In this document: positions 35,263 to 45,736 of the stretch, piece after piece
Layout of the letters: each line of letters opens with the position of its first letter
Numbering within the stretch: the stretch's first letter is position 1
Assembly: GCA_039033855.1 (NCBI GenBank)
Contig: JBCCBV010000001.1
Span: forward strand, 372,001-436,000
DNA from: JBCCBV01 sp039033855
Lineage (GTDB): Bacteria > Planctomycetota > Phycisphaerae > Phycisphaerales > Phycisphaeraceae
Direction: 5' to 3'
DNA length: 64,000 nucleotides
Position numbers and translations under genes: made by a program
Notes under the pieces: model-generated
Told to the model about the DNA's origin: nothing
The model's input: only the letters and a program-made list of their open reading frames with translations
Databases searched by the model: none

Positions 35263-36783
35263 ATGCCCGCATCCACCTCCGCCGACCCGTGCCTCATCGT
35301 CATCTTCGGCGCCTCCGGCGACCTGACCAAGCGCAAGCTCGCGCCCGCCCTCTACCACCTGTGGAAGCACAACCAGGCGCCCGAGCGCTTCGGCGTGCTC
35401 GGCATCAGCCGGTCGAAGTTCACCGACGCGCAGTACCGCGAGATGCTCTACGACTTCTCGCCCAAGTCCTACGCCAGCCGCGAAGACTTCGACAAGTTCG
35501 CCGACTGTCTGCACTACCTGCCCGCCGACGCCACCAAGTCGGAAGACTGGCCGAAGATACTCGAACGGTTCAAGCAGCTGTCCGACCAGCACGGCACGGG
35601 CAAGAACTACCTGTTCTACCTCTCCATGGCGCCGCAGTTCTTCGGCCCCATCGTCGAAAACCTCGGCCAGACCGAGCTCATCACCGACGGCAAGCGCATG
35701 GTCAGCGTCAACCGCGACGACCCGTCGTGGCAGCGCGTCGTCGTCGAGAAGCCCTTCGGACACGACCCCGACTCGGCCGTCGAACTCAACCAGCAGCTGG
35801 CCAACGTGTTCTGGGAATCGCAGGTCTACCGCATCGACCACTACCTGGCCAAGGAGCTGGTCCAGAACATGCTGGTGCTGCGGTTCGCCAACTCCATCTT
35901 TGAGCCGATCTGGAACAACCACTACATCGACCACGTGCAGATCACCGCGAGCGAAACCGTCGCCGTCGAAGGCCGCGGCTCCTACTACGACGGCCCGGCC
36001 GGCGGAGCGATGCGCGACATGGTCCAGAGCCACCTGCTCCAGGTCCTCTCGCTCGCCGCCATGGAGCCGCCCGTCAGCATGGACGGCGAAGACATCCGCA
36101 CCGAAAAGGTCAAGGTCTTCAAGGCCCTGCGCGTCCCCACCGCCGCCGACGTGCCCGACATCGCCGTCCGCGGTCAATACGGCGACGGCGCCGCGGGCGG
36201 CCAGGACATCGCCGCCTACCGCAGCGCAGACGGCGTCGACCCTCAAAGCCAGGCCGACACCTACGCCGCCATGACCTGCTACGTCGACACCTGGCGCTGG
36301 GGCGGCACCCCCTTCTACCTCCGAAGCGGCAAGGCCCTGGCCGAAAAGAAGACCGAGGTCGTCGTCTACTTCAAGGCCACGCCCCACTGCCTTTTCAAAG
36401 AAGAAGCCGCCAACCAGAAACCCAACCAGATTGTCATCAACGTCCAACCCGACGAGGGCATCCGCGTCCGCTTCGCCGGCAAGGTGCCCGGCACCGGCAT
36501 GCGCCTGGGCGACGTGGTCATGGACTTCGACTACGTCAAGCAGTGGGACGTCGAACCGCCCGATGGCTACGCCACGCTCCTGCACGACTGCATGCGCGGC
36601 GACCAGACCCTCTTCAAACACCGCGACGAAATCGAGGCCAGCTGGCTCGCCGTCCAGCCCGTTCTCGACTACTGGGCCGACCACCCCGACCCCAACCTGC
36701 CCAACTACGCCGCCGGCTCCTGGGGACCCCAGGCCGCAGACGACATGATGGCCAAGGCCCACCGCTATTGGCGCAACGACTAA
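35263..36783 (+). CDS. zwf: Glucose-6-phosphate 1-dehydrogenase
   Basis: A 506-residue enzyme, the entry step of the oxidative pentose phosphate pathway. The NADP motif is IFGASGDLTKRKLAPALYHL near residue 12. VVVEKPFGHD and the substrate and catalytic signature RIDHYLAKELVQNM (usually RIDHYLGKE) follow. FEPIWNNHYIDHVQITASE, GSYYDGPAGGAMRDMVQSHL and the C-terminal FKHRDEIEASWLAVQP are family features. RidA-like and smpB genes follow; pgl and gnd are not adjacent. Regulation may involve the tandem repeat just upstream. Confidence 0.96.
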   Translation: MPASTSADPCLIVIFGASGDLTKRKLAPALYHLWKHNQAPERFGVLGISRSKFTDAQYREMLYDFSPKSYASREDFDKFADCLHYLPADATKSEDWPKILERFKQLSDQHGTGKNYLFYLSMAPQFFGPIVENLGQTELITDGKRMVSVNRDDPSWQRVVVEKPFGHDPDSAVELNQQLANVFWESQVYRIDHYLAKELVQNMLVLRFANSIFEPIWNNHYIDHVQITASETVAVEGRGSYYDGPAGGAMRDMVQSHLLQVLSLAAMEPPVSMDGEDIRTEKVKVFKALRVPTAADVPDIAVRGQYGDGAAGGQDIAAYRSADGVDPQSQADTYAAMTCYVDTWRWGGTPFYLRSGKALAEKKTEVVVYFKATPHCLFKEEAANQKPNQIVINVQPDEGIRVRFAGKVPGTGMRLGDVVMDFDYVKQWDVEPPDGYATLLHDCMRGDQTLFKHRDEIEASWLAVQPVLDYWADHPDPNLPNYAAGSWGPQAADDMMAKAHRYWRND

Positions 36784-36808
36784 ACCGCCCCGCCGCAGGA
36801 CGACCCGC

Positions 36809-37207
36809 ATGCAGCCCCGTTGGATCCAGACCGACCACCACCGCGCCACCTACGAAGCCTTCGACTACGTGCCCGGCGTCGTCGCCGACGGCCGCTTCGC
36901 CTTCGTCTCCGGCCAGATCGGCATCGAAGCCGACGGCAGCATCTCCGACGACCCCAAGACCCAGATCGAGCGCGCCTTCGCCAACCTCCAGGCCGTGCTC
37001 AACGCCATCCCCGCCACGCCCCGGCAGGTCGTCGATCTCTGCACCTTCCACGTCGGCCTCCAGGCCCAGCTCCCGGTCGTCAGCGAAGTCAAGAAAGCCT
37101 TCTTTGGCGAGTGGAACCCCGCCTGGACCGCCATCGGCGTCAGCGAACTCGCCCTGCCCGGCCTGATCCTCGAAGCGCGGGTGGTGGTGGCGCTTCCCAA
37201 CGCGTAA
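36809..37207 (+). CDS. RidA/YjgF/YER057c-family protein
   Basis: A 132-residue single-domain protein of the chorismate-mutase-like RidA fold: VADGRFAFVSGQIGIEADGS, DPKTQIERAFANLQAVLNA, VVDLCTFHVGL and a C-terminal ISELALPG-like segment (VSELALPGLILEARVVVAL). The arginine of that C-terminal motif is present (EARVVV). Members hydrolyse reactive enamines/imines or have diverged roles; this copy is not the closest RidA type. It follows zwf by 25 nt and is likely co-transcribed. Confidence 0.85.
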   Translation: MQPRWIQTDHHRATYEAFDYVPGVVADGRFAFVSGQIGIEADGSISDDPKTQIERAFANLQAVLNAIPATPRQVVDLCTFHVGLQAQLPVVSEVKKAFFGEWNPAWTAIGVSELALPGLILEARVVVALPNA

Positions 37208-37314
37208 CGCCACCCGACGCGCGAGCACGCAACCCGCCGCGGCTCCCCCTGCCCAGCCTCCGCTAAGCTCGTCGATCCGGCCCGCCCCGCAGGCCAATCT
37301 CCACGAGCACCCGC

Positions 37315-37815
37315 ATGGCCAGAGGTTCAAAAAACAAGGGCAAGCCCAAAGACCTCTCGCCCCGCATCGTCAACCGGCGGGCACGCCACGACTACGCCAT
37401 CTCCGACACCTACGAATGCGGCGTCGCCCTGCTCGGCACCGAGGTCAAATCCGTCCGCCACGGCCGGGTCTCCCTCCAAGAAGGCTGGGCCGAGATCCAC
37501 GGCAAGACCGGCCAGCTCCTGCTCCGCGGCGTCGAAATCAGCCCCTACCTCTACGCCGGGCCCGCCCACCAGCACACGCCCAAACGCGACCGCGTCCTGC
37601 TGGCGCATAAGCGCGAAATCCGCAAACTGCTAAGCGAAACCTCCGCCTCCGGCGTCACCCTGGTCCCCATCGCCATGTACTTCGTCAACGGGCGCGTTAA
37701 GGTCGAAATCGGCGTGGGCACCGGCAAAAAAGCCCACGACAAGCGCAACGACATCAAGAAGCGAGACGCCGAACGCGACATGCGCCGCGCCATGACCCGC
37801 AAGGTGCTGCGCTAA
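37315..37815 (+). CDS. smpB: SsrA-binding protein SmpB
   Basis: A 166-residue protein that brings tmRNA to stalled ribosomes. The beta-barrel core is visible: VNRRARHDYAISDTYECGV, LLGTEVKSVRHGRVSLQEGW, GVEISPYLYAGPAHQHTPKR, DRVLLAHKREI and LVPIAMYFVNGRVKVEIGVG. The basic C-terminal tail (GKKAHDKRNDIKKRDAERDM) is the part that enters the mRNA channel. TAAGCT at 37264-37269 may be its -10 element. The tmRNA gene was not found in the window. Confidence 0.96.
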   Translation: MARGSKNKGKPKDLSPRIVNRRARHDYAISDTYECGVALLGTEVKSVRHGRVSLQEGWAEIHGKTGQLLLRGVEISPYLYAGPAHQHTPKRDRVLLAHKREIRKLLSETSASGVTLVPIAMYFVNGRVKVEIGVGTGKKAHDKRNDIKKRDAERDMRRAMTRKVLR

Positions 37816-37988
37816 CCCCCCGGGCCTTGCAAATCCAAATCCGCCCGCGCCGCAACACGCCGGCCGACCGCATCGCCTGCGCCGACCGCGCCGGTTGTCG
37901 GGGCGCCGCCCGAACCCGAACCGCAACGTTTGACCCAACCCCGTCCAGCCACGGGCTCCCCCGGCCGATCGCCCCCGGGAGACCCCTT

Positions 37989-38468
37989 ATGAACCTTCAG
38001 CTGCGACGCTGCGACGACGACCTGTTCCCCGCCGAGGAAGGCGAGCTTTCGACCCGCCTCTGGCTGTCCGACCAGCAGTGGCTCAACCTGCTCGAACAGG
38101 CCCGCCGGGCCGAGCCCGAGTCGATCCGCTTCCAAGACGCCGCCGACGACCGCCGCGACGAGCCCCGCACCGAAATCGACTTCCGCTGCATCCTCCGCTG
38201 GGGCGGGGAGCTGCAAGACGCCGGCGTCTACGCCGTTCAGGCCCGCAACGTCTCGCCCAACGGCCTCGCCTTCCTGCACACCCAGCCCATCCCCGACCAC
38301 ACCCACTGCACCCTGGCCCTCCAGCCGCCCGGCCTGCCGGGCATGATCACGTCCGGCCGGTCCATCTGGTCGCGCATCCTCGAGAGCGGATTCGGCCACG
38401 ACGTCTACGAAGTCGGCCTCCGCTTCGACCAGGCCATCGACCTCGACCCGTTCCACCAGGTCGCCTAG
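37989..38468 (+). CDS. PilZ domain protein
   Basis: A 159-residue protein. An N-terminal helical part (WLSDQQWLNLLEQARRAEPE) precedes a PilZ domain with both c-di-GMP motifs: RDEPR (RxxxR, about residue 56) and NVSPNG (NxSxxG, about residue 89). The end VYEVGLRFDQ is also typical. The start is the ATG at 37989; the frame is open upstream but without a good start. It is 173 nt after smpB and 104 nt before the glycosyltransferase gene. Pilus genes begin 1.8 kb downstream. Confidence 0.85.
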   Translation: MNLQLRRCDDDLFPAEEGELSTRLWLSDQQWLNLLEQARRAEPESIRFQDAADDRRDEPRTEIDFRCILRWGGELQDAGVYAVQARNVSPNGLAFLHTQPIPDHTHCTLALQPPGLPGMITSGRSIWSRILESGFGHDVYEVGLRFDQAIDLDPFHQVA

Positions 38469-38557
38469 ACGCCGCGAGCGGGCCCGCGGAGCGCTCCGCC
38501 ATCACTTTCGACCGAGCGAGCCAGAGCGCCTTCCCGCGAGTTTCCGGGGCGATGCGG

Positions 38558-38563
38558 TAGCAT
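38558..38563 (+). promoter_or_regulatory. -10 element close to GT2 start codon
   Basis: TAGCAT ends 9 nt before the ATG at 38573 and is followed by CC, as at the two other TAGCATCC sites (56522, 56921). Confidence 0.4.
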
Positions 38564-38572
38564 CCTCCGCGC

Positions 38573-39382
38573 ATGGCCTACGCGCTTTCGATCGTCATCC
38601 CCGCGCTCAACGAGCAGGACAACGTCGGCCCGTTGGTGGACGAGGTCCAGCACCACGTCCGCGGCGCCGACCCGCCCGTCGACGCCGAGCTCATCGTCAT
38701 CGACGACGGCTCGACCGACGACACCCGCCCCCGCCTCCAAGCCCTCCAGGCCGGCCGCCCGTGGCTGCGCGTGTTGTCACGCCCTACGCCGCAAGGCCAG
38801 TCCTCCGCGATGGCCGCCGGCATCGCCGCCGCAAACGCCCCGCTCATCGCCACGCTCGACGCCGACCTGCAAAACGACCCCGCCGAGCTCCCCGCCATGA
38901 TGCGGATGCTCCTCGACCAAGGCCTCGACCTGGTCCAGGGCGACCGCTCCGCCGACCGCCAAGACACCGCCGTCCGGCGCTACGCCAGCGGCATCGGCCG
39001 TAAAGCCCGCCTCTGGGTCCTCGGCGACCGCATCCGCGATACCGGCTGCTCCGCCCGCGTGGTCAAAACCGAACTCGTCCGCAACATGCCCCTGCACTTC
39101 AAGGGCATGCACCGCTTCTTCCCCGCCTACGCCGCCCTCCAAGGCGCCCGCATCGGCGAGATGCCCGTCAGGCACCGCGCCCGCGCCCACGGCCAAAGCA
39201 AGTACGGCCTGGGCCTGCTCAACCGCGGATCGGCAGGCCTCTTCGACCTCTTCGCCGTCCGCTGGATGCGCAAACGCTATCGACCCATCGAAGCCCAAGA
39301 AGTCTTCGCCGCCGCCGAGACCGACGCGGTTCCTTCGCCTCACAGCGCGCCCGCCCAAGCGGCCGTCGAGCCTGCGCCTTGA
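38573..39382 (+). CDS. Family 2 glycosyltransferase (dolichol/undecaprenyl-phosphate sugar transferase type)
   Basis: A 269-residue GT-A enzyme: LSIVIPALNEQDNVGPLVDE, LIVIDDGSTDDTRPRLQ, ATLDADLQNDPAELPAMM with the metal-binding DAD, and VQGDRSADRQDT. IRDTGCSARVVKTE and MPVRHRARAHGQSKYG are typical of the Dpm1/ArnC group that loads a sugar onto a polyprenyl phosphate. It lacks the C-terminal membrane helices of ArnC; the next gene, overlapping by TTGA, encodes a membrane protein with a lipid-A-related domain, which may supply the membrane part. Confidence 0.88.
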   Translation: MAYALSIVIPALNEQDNVGPLVDEVQHHVRGADPPVDAELIVIDDGSTDDTRPRLQALQAGRPWLRVLSRPTPQGQSSAMAAGIAAANAPLIATLDADLQNDPAELPAMMRMLLDQGLDLVQGDRSADRQDTAVRRYASGIGRKARLWVLGDRIRDTGCSARVVKTELVRNMPLHFKGMHRFFPAYAALQGARIGEMPVRHRARAHGQSKYGLGLLNRGSAGLFDLFAVRWMRKRYRPIEAQEVFAAAETDAVPSPHSAPAQAAVEPAP

Positions 39383-40026
39383 CATCCGCCCCCGCCCAGC
39401 CCACCGCCCCGTCCAAGAAGCACGCCTGGGCCTGGTCCGCCGTGTTCGTCGCGGCCATCGGCGTCGCAGCCACCCTCGCCTTCTTAGGCTCGGCGTACCA
39501 GCCGCGGACCGAATATCAACTCAGCGACCGGCTGTCCGAGCTCGAGTTTGTCCAGCAGCACGGCGACGTCTGGATCGATCGCGACCGCGGCCCCGGACAG
39601 GACCTCGTCTCCCCGCAAGACTTTCTGAACGACATCCAGGCGCGGCAGGCCGCACGCGACGGCCGCTGGCCCGTCATCCGCCGAGCGCTGGACATCACCA
39701 GCACCACCGGCCTGCTCTGGATCGCCTTCGGCCTGTCCGCGCAGGTCCTCTTCGCCGGCCGGATGATCGTCCAGTGGGTGGTCTCGGAAAAAGCCAAGCG
39801 ATCCACCGTCCCCATCGCCTTCTGGTGGATGAGCCTCATCGGCTCGTCCATGCTGCTGTGCTACTTCGGCTGGCGCCGTGAATGGGTCGGCATCGTCGGC
39901 CAGTCCACCGGCTGGTTCGTCTACGTGCGCAACCTCTGGCTCATCTACAAGCCCGCCGCGCCCGCCGCCGTTGAACAAACCGCCGACCCAACCGGGCCCA
40001 CCGACCCCGGCCCGCCCGCCGTTTGA
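39379..40026 (+). CDS. Lipid-A-disaccharide-synthase N-terminal-domain (LABD-like) membrane protein
   Basis: A 215-residue protein: a membrane helix at about 18-38, an extracytoplasmic segment of about 75 residues, then two or three helices with the LABD pattern (QVLFAGRMIVQWVVSEKAKR, STVPIAFWWMSLIGSSMLLC, YFGWRREWVGIVGQSTGWFV, YVRNLWLIYK). This domain is found fused to LpxB or as a partner of GT2 enzymes in lipid modification. The start is TTG overlapping the GT2 stop (TTGA). The pair probably acts together on envelope lipids. Confidence 0.85.
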   Translation: MTSAPAQPTAPSKKHAWAWSAVFVAAIGVAATLAFLGSAYQPRTEYQLSDRLSELEFVQQHGDVWIDRDRGPGQDLVSPQDFLNDIQARQAARDGRWPVIRRALDITSTTGLLWIAFGLSAQVLFAGRMIVQWVVSEKAKRSTVPIAFWWMSLIGSSMLLCYFGWRREWVGIVGQSTGWFVYVRNLWLIYKPAAPAAVEQTADPTGPTDPGPPAV

Positions 40027-40250
40027 TTCTCGGACCAAGCCGCCACCGCCCGACGCCGTGACGTCTGCAACGCCTGCGCCATCTGGCCCGGCCGGTCGGG
40101 TCGCGCCGTCTCGGCGTGCGCGCGAAGGTCGGGCGTTTGGCCCTGGCCCACCCCGGCGGTCATCCCGCCCCTCGCGCGGGCCGATGTCCCTGATGCCTGT
40201 CGCGCCACCCCGGCGCGGGCGCCCGCATCCCCTCAACGCCGAGGCTCGCG

Positions 40251-41309
<1,059 letters not shown>

Positions 41310-41395
41310 GCCGCGCCTGACCGCGCCCAAGGCGCCCGCCCCCCGACCGACGCCCCCTTGTCGGACCCACTTCGACCGACGATCCCGGAACGACC

Positions 41396-42622
41396 ATGCC
41401 GCACTACCGCTATCAGATGAGGACGACCGGCGGACAGGTCACCGTCGGAACCCTGGCCGCCGAAAGCGCGCTGGCCGCCGCGCAGTCCCTGCGCCAGCAG
41501 GGCCACACCGTGCTCCAGCTCACGCCCGTCTCCGGCGCCGGGCGCCGCAACCTGGGCGAAACGCTCAAGGCCCTCAACTACTCGTCCGGGCCCAACCAGA
41601 AAGACGTCCTCAACTTCACCACCCAGCTCGCGGTCATGATCCGAGCCGGTATCTCCCTGCGCGCCGCCCTCGAAGGCATCGCCGAGCAGCAAGAGAACGT
41701 CAAGTTCCAACAGATCCTCACCGGCATCAAGCAGGACGTCGAGTCCGGCAAGGCCTTCAGCGAGGCCCTGGCCAAGCACCCCAAGCTCTTCGGCCCGCTC
41801 TACATCAACATGGTCCGCGCGTCCGAGATGTCCGGCTCCTTCAGCCAGATGCTCGAACGCATCGCCGCCTACCTGGCCCAACAGATCGAGACCAAGCAGA
41901 TGGTCGTCGGGGCCATGATCTACCCCGCCGTCATCGCCACCATGGCCATCGGCACCACCATCTTCCTGCTCACCTTCGTCCTGCCGCGCTTCGCGTCGGT
42001 CTTCGAAGGCAAAGAATCCGCCATGCCCTGGCCGACCGTCTTCCTGATGAGCCTCTCGGCGTTCATGGTCGTCTGGTGGTGGGCCGTCCTCGGCGCCCTG
42101 GCCGCCGTCGGCATCGCCGCCTTCATCGCCAACCGCACCGAGCCCGGCGGCTGGTGGTTCGACAACATGAAGCTCCGCGTCCCCATCTTCTCGCGGATGT
42201 TCAAGGCCCTGTACATCAGCCGGTCGCTGCAAACCATGGGCGAGTTGGTCAACGCCGGCGTCCCCATGCTCGACACCCTCGCCATCACCGGCGAGATCAG
42301 CGGCAACCGCCTGTTCCGACGCCTGTGGCGCGCCGTCTACTCCTCGGTCAAGACCGGCAAGAAGATCGCCCACCCGCTCTACAAAAGCCCCCTGCTGCCC
42401 AAGTCCGTCGTGCAGATGATCGCCGCCGGCGAAGAGTCCGGCAAACTCGGCGAGGTCCTGGACGAAGTCTCCGGCTTCTACTCCAAGCGCCTGCGCGAGG
42501 CCATCAAGACCGTCACCAGCATGATCGAGCCGATCATGATCGTGGTCATGGGTTCGATCGTGGGCTTCATCGCCATGGCGATCATCCTCCCGATCTTCAA
42601 GCTCAGCACGCTGGTCGGGTAA
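41396..42622 (+). CDS. Type IV pilus / type II secretion inner-membrane platform protein (PilC/GspF)
   Basis: A 408-residue protein of two repeated GspF domains. The first (about 70-195) has FTTQLAVMIRAGISLRAALE, VESGKAFSEALAKHPKLFG and MVRASEMSGSFSQMLERIA; the second (about 275-400) has ALYISRSLQTMGELVNAGVP and MIAAGEESGKLGEVLDEVSG. Three membrane helices are visible (about 175, 220 and 385). The N-terminus (YRYQMRTTGGQVTVGTLAAE) is the usual cytosolic domain. It should form the platform that the PilT and PilB motors act on. Confidence 0.92.
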   Translation: MPHYRYQMRTTGGQVTVGTLAAESALAAAQSLRQQGHTVLQLTPVSGAGRRNLGETLKALNYSSGPNQKDVLNFTTQLAVMIRAGISLRAALEGIAEQQENVKFQQILTGIKQDVESGKAFSEALAKHPKLFGPLYINMVRASEMSGSFSQMLERIAAYLAQQIETKQMVVGAMIYPAVIATMAIGTTIFLLTFVLPRFASVFEGKESAMPWPTVFLMSLSAFMVVWWWAVLGALAAVGIAAFIANRTEPGGWWFDNMKLRVPIFSRMFKALYISRSLQTMGELVNAGVPMLDTLAITGEISGNRLFRRLWRAVYSSVKTGKKIAHPLYKSPLLPKSVVQMIAAGEESGKLGEVLDEVSGFYSKRLREAIKTVTSMIEPIMIVVMGSIVGFIAMAIILPIFKLSTLVG

Positions 42623-42737
42623 TCCGGGTTACGCAACCCGCGCGGCGCATAACGCCCCGCAACCCGCACATACCCGCCCACGCCCGCGATCCGACGCGAC
42701 CCATCTCCCGATGAATCGTTAGGTAACCGCAACGCCC

Positions 42738-43343
42738 ATGGTCCGACTCCCCCGCCTACGCCCGATCCCCGCCAAACCCGCCCGGCAAAACCGCCGGCCG
42801 CGCCGCGGCTTCACCCTCATCGAGGCTTCGCTCACCACCATCATCGTGGGCACCGGCGTCTTGGCCATCGTCTCCGCCCAGCAGGGCTACCACCGCCTGA
42901 ACGGCAAGGCCGTCAAGCAAGGCTCGGCCCAGCTCCTGGCCAACGAAATCCGTGAGCTCACCCTCACCCTGCCCATGTCCGACCCGCAATACGGCATGAC
43001 CCTCGGCGGTGGACTCGAGCCCGGCGAAACCATCACCGACATCCGCACCTACGACGACCTCGACGACTTCGCCGGCGTCATCACCGGCGGCGTCGGCAAC
43101 GGCGTGACCTTCCGACCCCCCGTCAACGCGCTCCGCGAAACCATCCCCGACCTGGGCGACCGCTGGAGCCAGACCGTCATCGTCGAGAACAAGCCCGAAG
43201 ACTTCGTCAACGACCCCTTCAACGTCTTGCCCATGGGCTCGACAGACGCCGTCCGCGTCGCCGTCCAAGTACGCCTGCACGACGGCGCTTCCGACGCCAC
43301 CGGCGTGGTGATGTACGAAATGAGTTGGGTGGTCAGCGAATGA
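42738..43343 (+). CDS. Prepilin-like protein (PilV/GspI-like)
   Basis: A 201-residue protein with a class III prepilin signal: a basic leader of about 23 residues, then RRGFTLIEASLTTIIVGTGV, where the prepilin peptidase cleaves after Gly and Glu+5 is present. The rest is a small globular pseudopilin head. The position at the front of a three-gene minor-pilin set suggests a PilV or GspI role. The stop overlaps the start of the next gene (ATGA). Confidence 0.82.
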   Translation: MVRLPRLRPIPAKPARQNRRPRRGFTLIEASLTTIIVGTGVLAIVSAQQGYHRLNGKAVKQGSAQLLANEIRELTLTLPMSDPQYGMTLGGGLEPGETITDIRTYDDLDDFAGVITGGVGNGVTFRPPVNALRETIPDLGDRWSQTVIVENKPEDFVNDPFNVLPMGSTDAVRVAVQVRLHDGASDATGVVMYEMSWVVSE

Positions 43344-45736
43344 ATCACAACGCCCCGCGAACAACCGCCATTCTCCCCGCCGACCTGCGCCGACCGGCCC
43401 GCCCTGCGCGCCCTGCGCGCCCCGCCCGCCGCGGCGCCGCCGTCATCCTCGCCATGATGTTCATGGTGATCTTCGGCTCGCTCGCCGCCGCCATGGCCAT
43501 CGTCGCCGAGGGCAACCTCTACACCGCCCGCAGCCACGCCAAGGTCAACCGCGCCCAGGCCGCCGCCGAGACCGGCATGGCGCTCATCGAAGGCCGACTC
43601 GCCCTCGCCGCCGAGCAGGTCATTACCGACGACGGCTTCATCGAAGCCGCCGAAGCCCCCGTCTTCTGGCAAGCGGTCGTCGACCAGCTCACCGGCATCG
43701 GGACCGACTTCCCCGCCTCCGTCGTCGACGAGCCCCACTTCGACGGCGCCGACCCCTACCTCGACTACTACACCGAAGCCGACCCCGAACCCGGCGAGGC
43801 CCAGATCACCCTGGTCATCCCCTGGATGGTCATGCGCGCCCCCAAAGAGTTCGACAACGCCGCCGCCAGCGCCGGCTCGGCCGCCGCGTTCCAGGTCCGC
43901 CTGACCCCGCACCCGCTGCCCGACACGTCCATCTACGATTCGCCGGCTTATCAGCGCCCGCCGTTCCAGGACGCCGCCGACTACAAAGCACTGGGCCTGA
44001 CCGCGCCCGTCAGCAGTGCCAACCCGCTCGACGAACGCTTCGTCCATGTGCGCGTCATCGGCCGCGACGGCCCCGCCTCCGACCGCCTGGTCCGCGTCGT
44101 CGCCCGCGACTTCAAGATCGACCGCAAGATCCGCTTCGCCCTGCTCAGCCGCAGCCGCGTGATGGTCGGCAAGAACGTCGAAGTCAACGGCCCGATCGGC
44201 AGCCGGTTCACCGAAACGGCGCTCAACAACGGACACCCCGTGCAGGTCGTCAGCGACTTCCGAGGGCTTCTGGCCGACCTCGACGACGACCTCGACGCCC
44301 TCACCGGATCGATCATCGCCGACGACCTCGACGGCGACAACCGCCTGCGCGTCGGCAACTCCGCCGAAACCGACGCCTACGCCGACCCCGAGTCCTTCGA
44401 CACCAGCGGCGACGGCTACATCGACGAGTTCGATTTCTTCCTGGCCCGTTTCGACGCCAACGCCGACGGCAAGGTCAGCCAGAGCGAGCTCGAAACCCAC
44501 CTCGAAGCGTCCGACGCCGAGCAGCTGCTCGAACTCATCGACGAAGGCGGCTCCGACGAACGCTTCGGCTTCGGCGACGGCTTCCTCGATTCCGATGACC
44601 TCTACGCCAAGATCAAGGGCCCCATCCACATCCGCGCCGACCAGGCCGGGTGGAACGCCGGCGCCGCCGGCGGCGACTACCGCGACCACCTCCAAGGCCC
44701 CCTGGCGCCCGGCGACAACGAGTCGTCCATCACCTTCGAGTCCGAAGAAACCGAGAAGTACCTCTTCGAGCCCGACGACTTCAACACCGAAAGCTTCAAG
44801 GCCCTGACCGAGAGCGACCTGCTCACCCAGGCCGCGGCGTCGGCCTCCGGCCACGACCCGCTCGACCCGAACTCCCCCAGCGCCCTGGGCGAAAGCTCCG
44901 TCGAGGCCGTGCCCTTCGGCGCCGAGGTCCCCTACGACTGGTACGACCGCCCGGTGTTCCGCAACATGACGTTCCGCAACGTCCGCATCCCGCCCGGCGC
45001 CAACGCGCTGTTCGAGAACTGCCGGTTCATCGGCGTCACCTACATCGAAACCGAAACCAACAACACCGACCCCAACTTCAACTACGCGGGCATGAACCTC
45101 AACTCCGCCGGCGACCCCAAGTACCCCGGGCTGTCCGCCGACATCGAGGGCTCGCTCGAAGGCGACACCAAGCTCATCTCTAACAACCTGCGCTTCCACA
45201 ACTGCACCTTCGAGGGCGCGGTCGTCTCCGACTCGCCCAAGGAGTTCACCCAGGTCCGCAACAAGGTCGCCTTCACCGGCACCACCGAGTTCGAGATCGA
45301 AGAGTCCACCGCGCTCACCGACGACGAAAAGAACCTCTACCAGCGCAGCTCGCTGCTGCTGCCCAACTACTCCGTCGAGATGGGCACGTTCATCGCCCCC
45401 TACGACGCCCAAGAACAGGTCAACCTCTCCGGCACCGTCGTCGTCGGCCTGGCCGACCTCCGCGGCAAGGTCGAAATCAACGGCTCGCTGGTGTCCACCT
45501 TCGAGCCCATCAGCGGCTCCGGCCCGGTCATCGGCGCCAACAGCCCCAACTTCAACACCACGCTCGGCTACTTCACCGACGCAGAGGGCGACCTCGAATC
45601 CAAAGACATCGTCCGCGAAGGCTGGGGCGTGGTCCGGCTCAACTACGACCCGTCCATCCCCCTGCCCGACGGCATCACCGGCCCCATTGAGGTCGAGCCC
45701 GTCGTCGGCAGCTACACCGAAGGCGGCGAAGGCTAA
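43340..45736 (+). CDS. Large PilX-like pilin protein with EF-hand-like and repeat-rich domain
   Basis: A 798-residue protein. The N-terminus has an Arg/Pro-rich leader and a PilX-type segment (RRGAAVILAMMFMVIFGSLA, then AKVNRAQAAAETGMALIEG). Most of it is an acidic extracellular body. Residues about 328-400 hold calcium-loop-like sequences: DTSGDGYIDEFD (about 354-365), DANADGKVSQSE (about 372-383, canonical EF-hand spacing) and, less perfect, DLDGDNRLRVGN. Later (about 530-700) come short repeated turns such as NMTFRNVRIPPG, FENCRFIGVTY and FHNCTFEGAV, resembling a right-handed beta-helix. Minor pilins of this size are unusual; it could be a calcium-dependent tip adhesin. Confidence 0.75.
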   Translation: MNHNAPRTTAILPADLRRPARPARPARPARRGAAVILAMMFMVIFGSLAAAMAIVAEGNLYTARSHAKVNRAQAAAETGMALIEGRLALAAEQVITDDGFIEAAEAPVFWQAVVDQLTGIGTDFPASVVDEPHFDGADPYLDYYTEADPEPGEAQITLVIPWMVMRAPKEFDNAAASAGSAAAFQVRLTPHPLPDTSIYDSPAYQRPPFQDAADYKALGLTAPVSSANPLDERFVHVRVIGRDGPASDRLVRVVARDFKIDRKIRFALLSRSRVMVGKNVEVNGPIGSRFTETALNNGHPVQVVSDFRGLLADLDDDLDALTGSIIADDLDGDNRLRVGNSAETDAYADPESFDTSGDGYIDEFDFFLARFDANADGKVSQSELETHLEASDAEQLLELIDEGGSDERFGFGDGFLDSDDLYAKIKGPIHIRADQAGWNAGAAGGDYRDHLQGPLAPGDNESSITFESEETEKYLFEPDDFNTESFKALTESDLLTQAAASASGHDPLDPNSPSALGESSVEAVPFGAEVPYDWYDRPVFRNMTFRNVRIPPGANALFENCRFIGVTYIETETNNTDPNFNYAGMNLNSAGDPKYPGLSADIEGSLEGDTKLISNNLRFHNCTFEGAVVSDSPKEFTQVRNKVAFTGTTEFEIEESTALTDDEKNLYQRSSLLLPNYSVEMGTFIAPYDAQEQVNLSGTVVVGLADLRGKVEINGSLVSTFEPISGSGPVIGANSPNFNTTLGYFTDAEGDLESKDIVREGWGVVRLNYDPSIPLPDGITGPIEVEPVVGSYTEGGEG

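Noticed and set aside
32585..35272. 895-codon minus-strand frame over the end of the GT39 gene and mnmG
   Set aside because: It is antisense to mnmG, whose sequence matches its family from end to end. Shadow frame.
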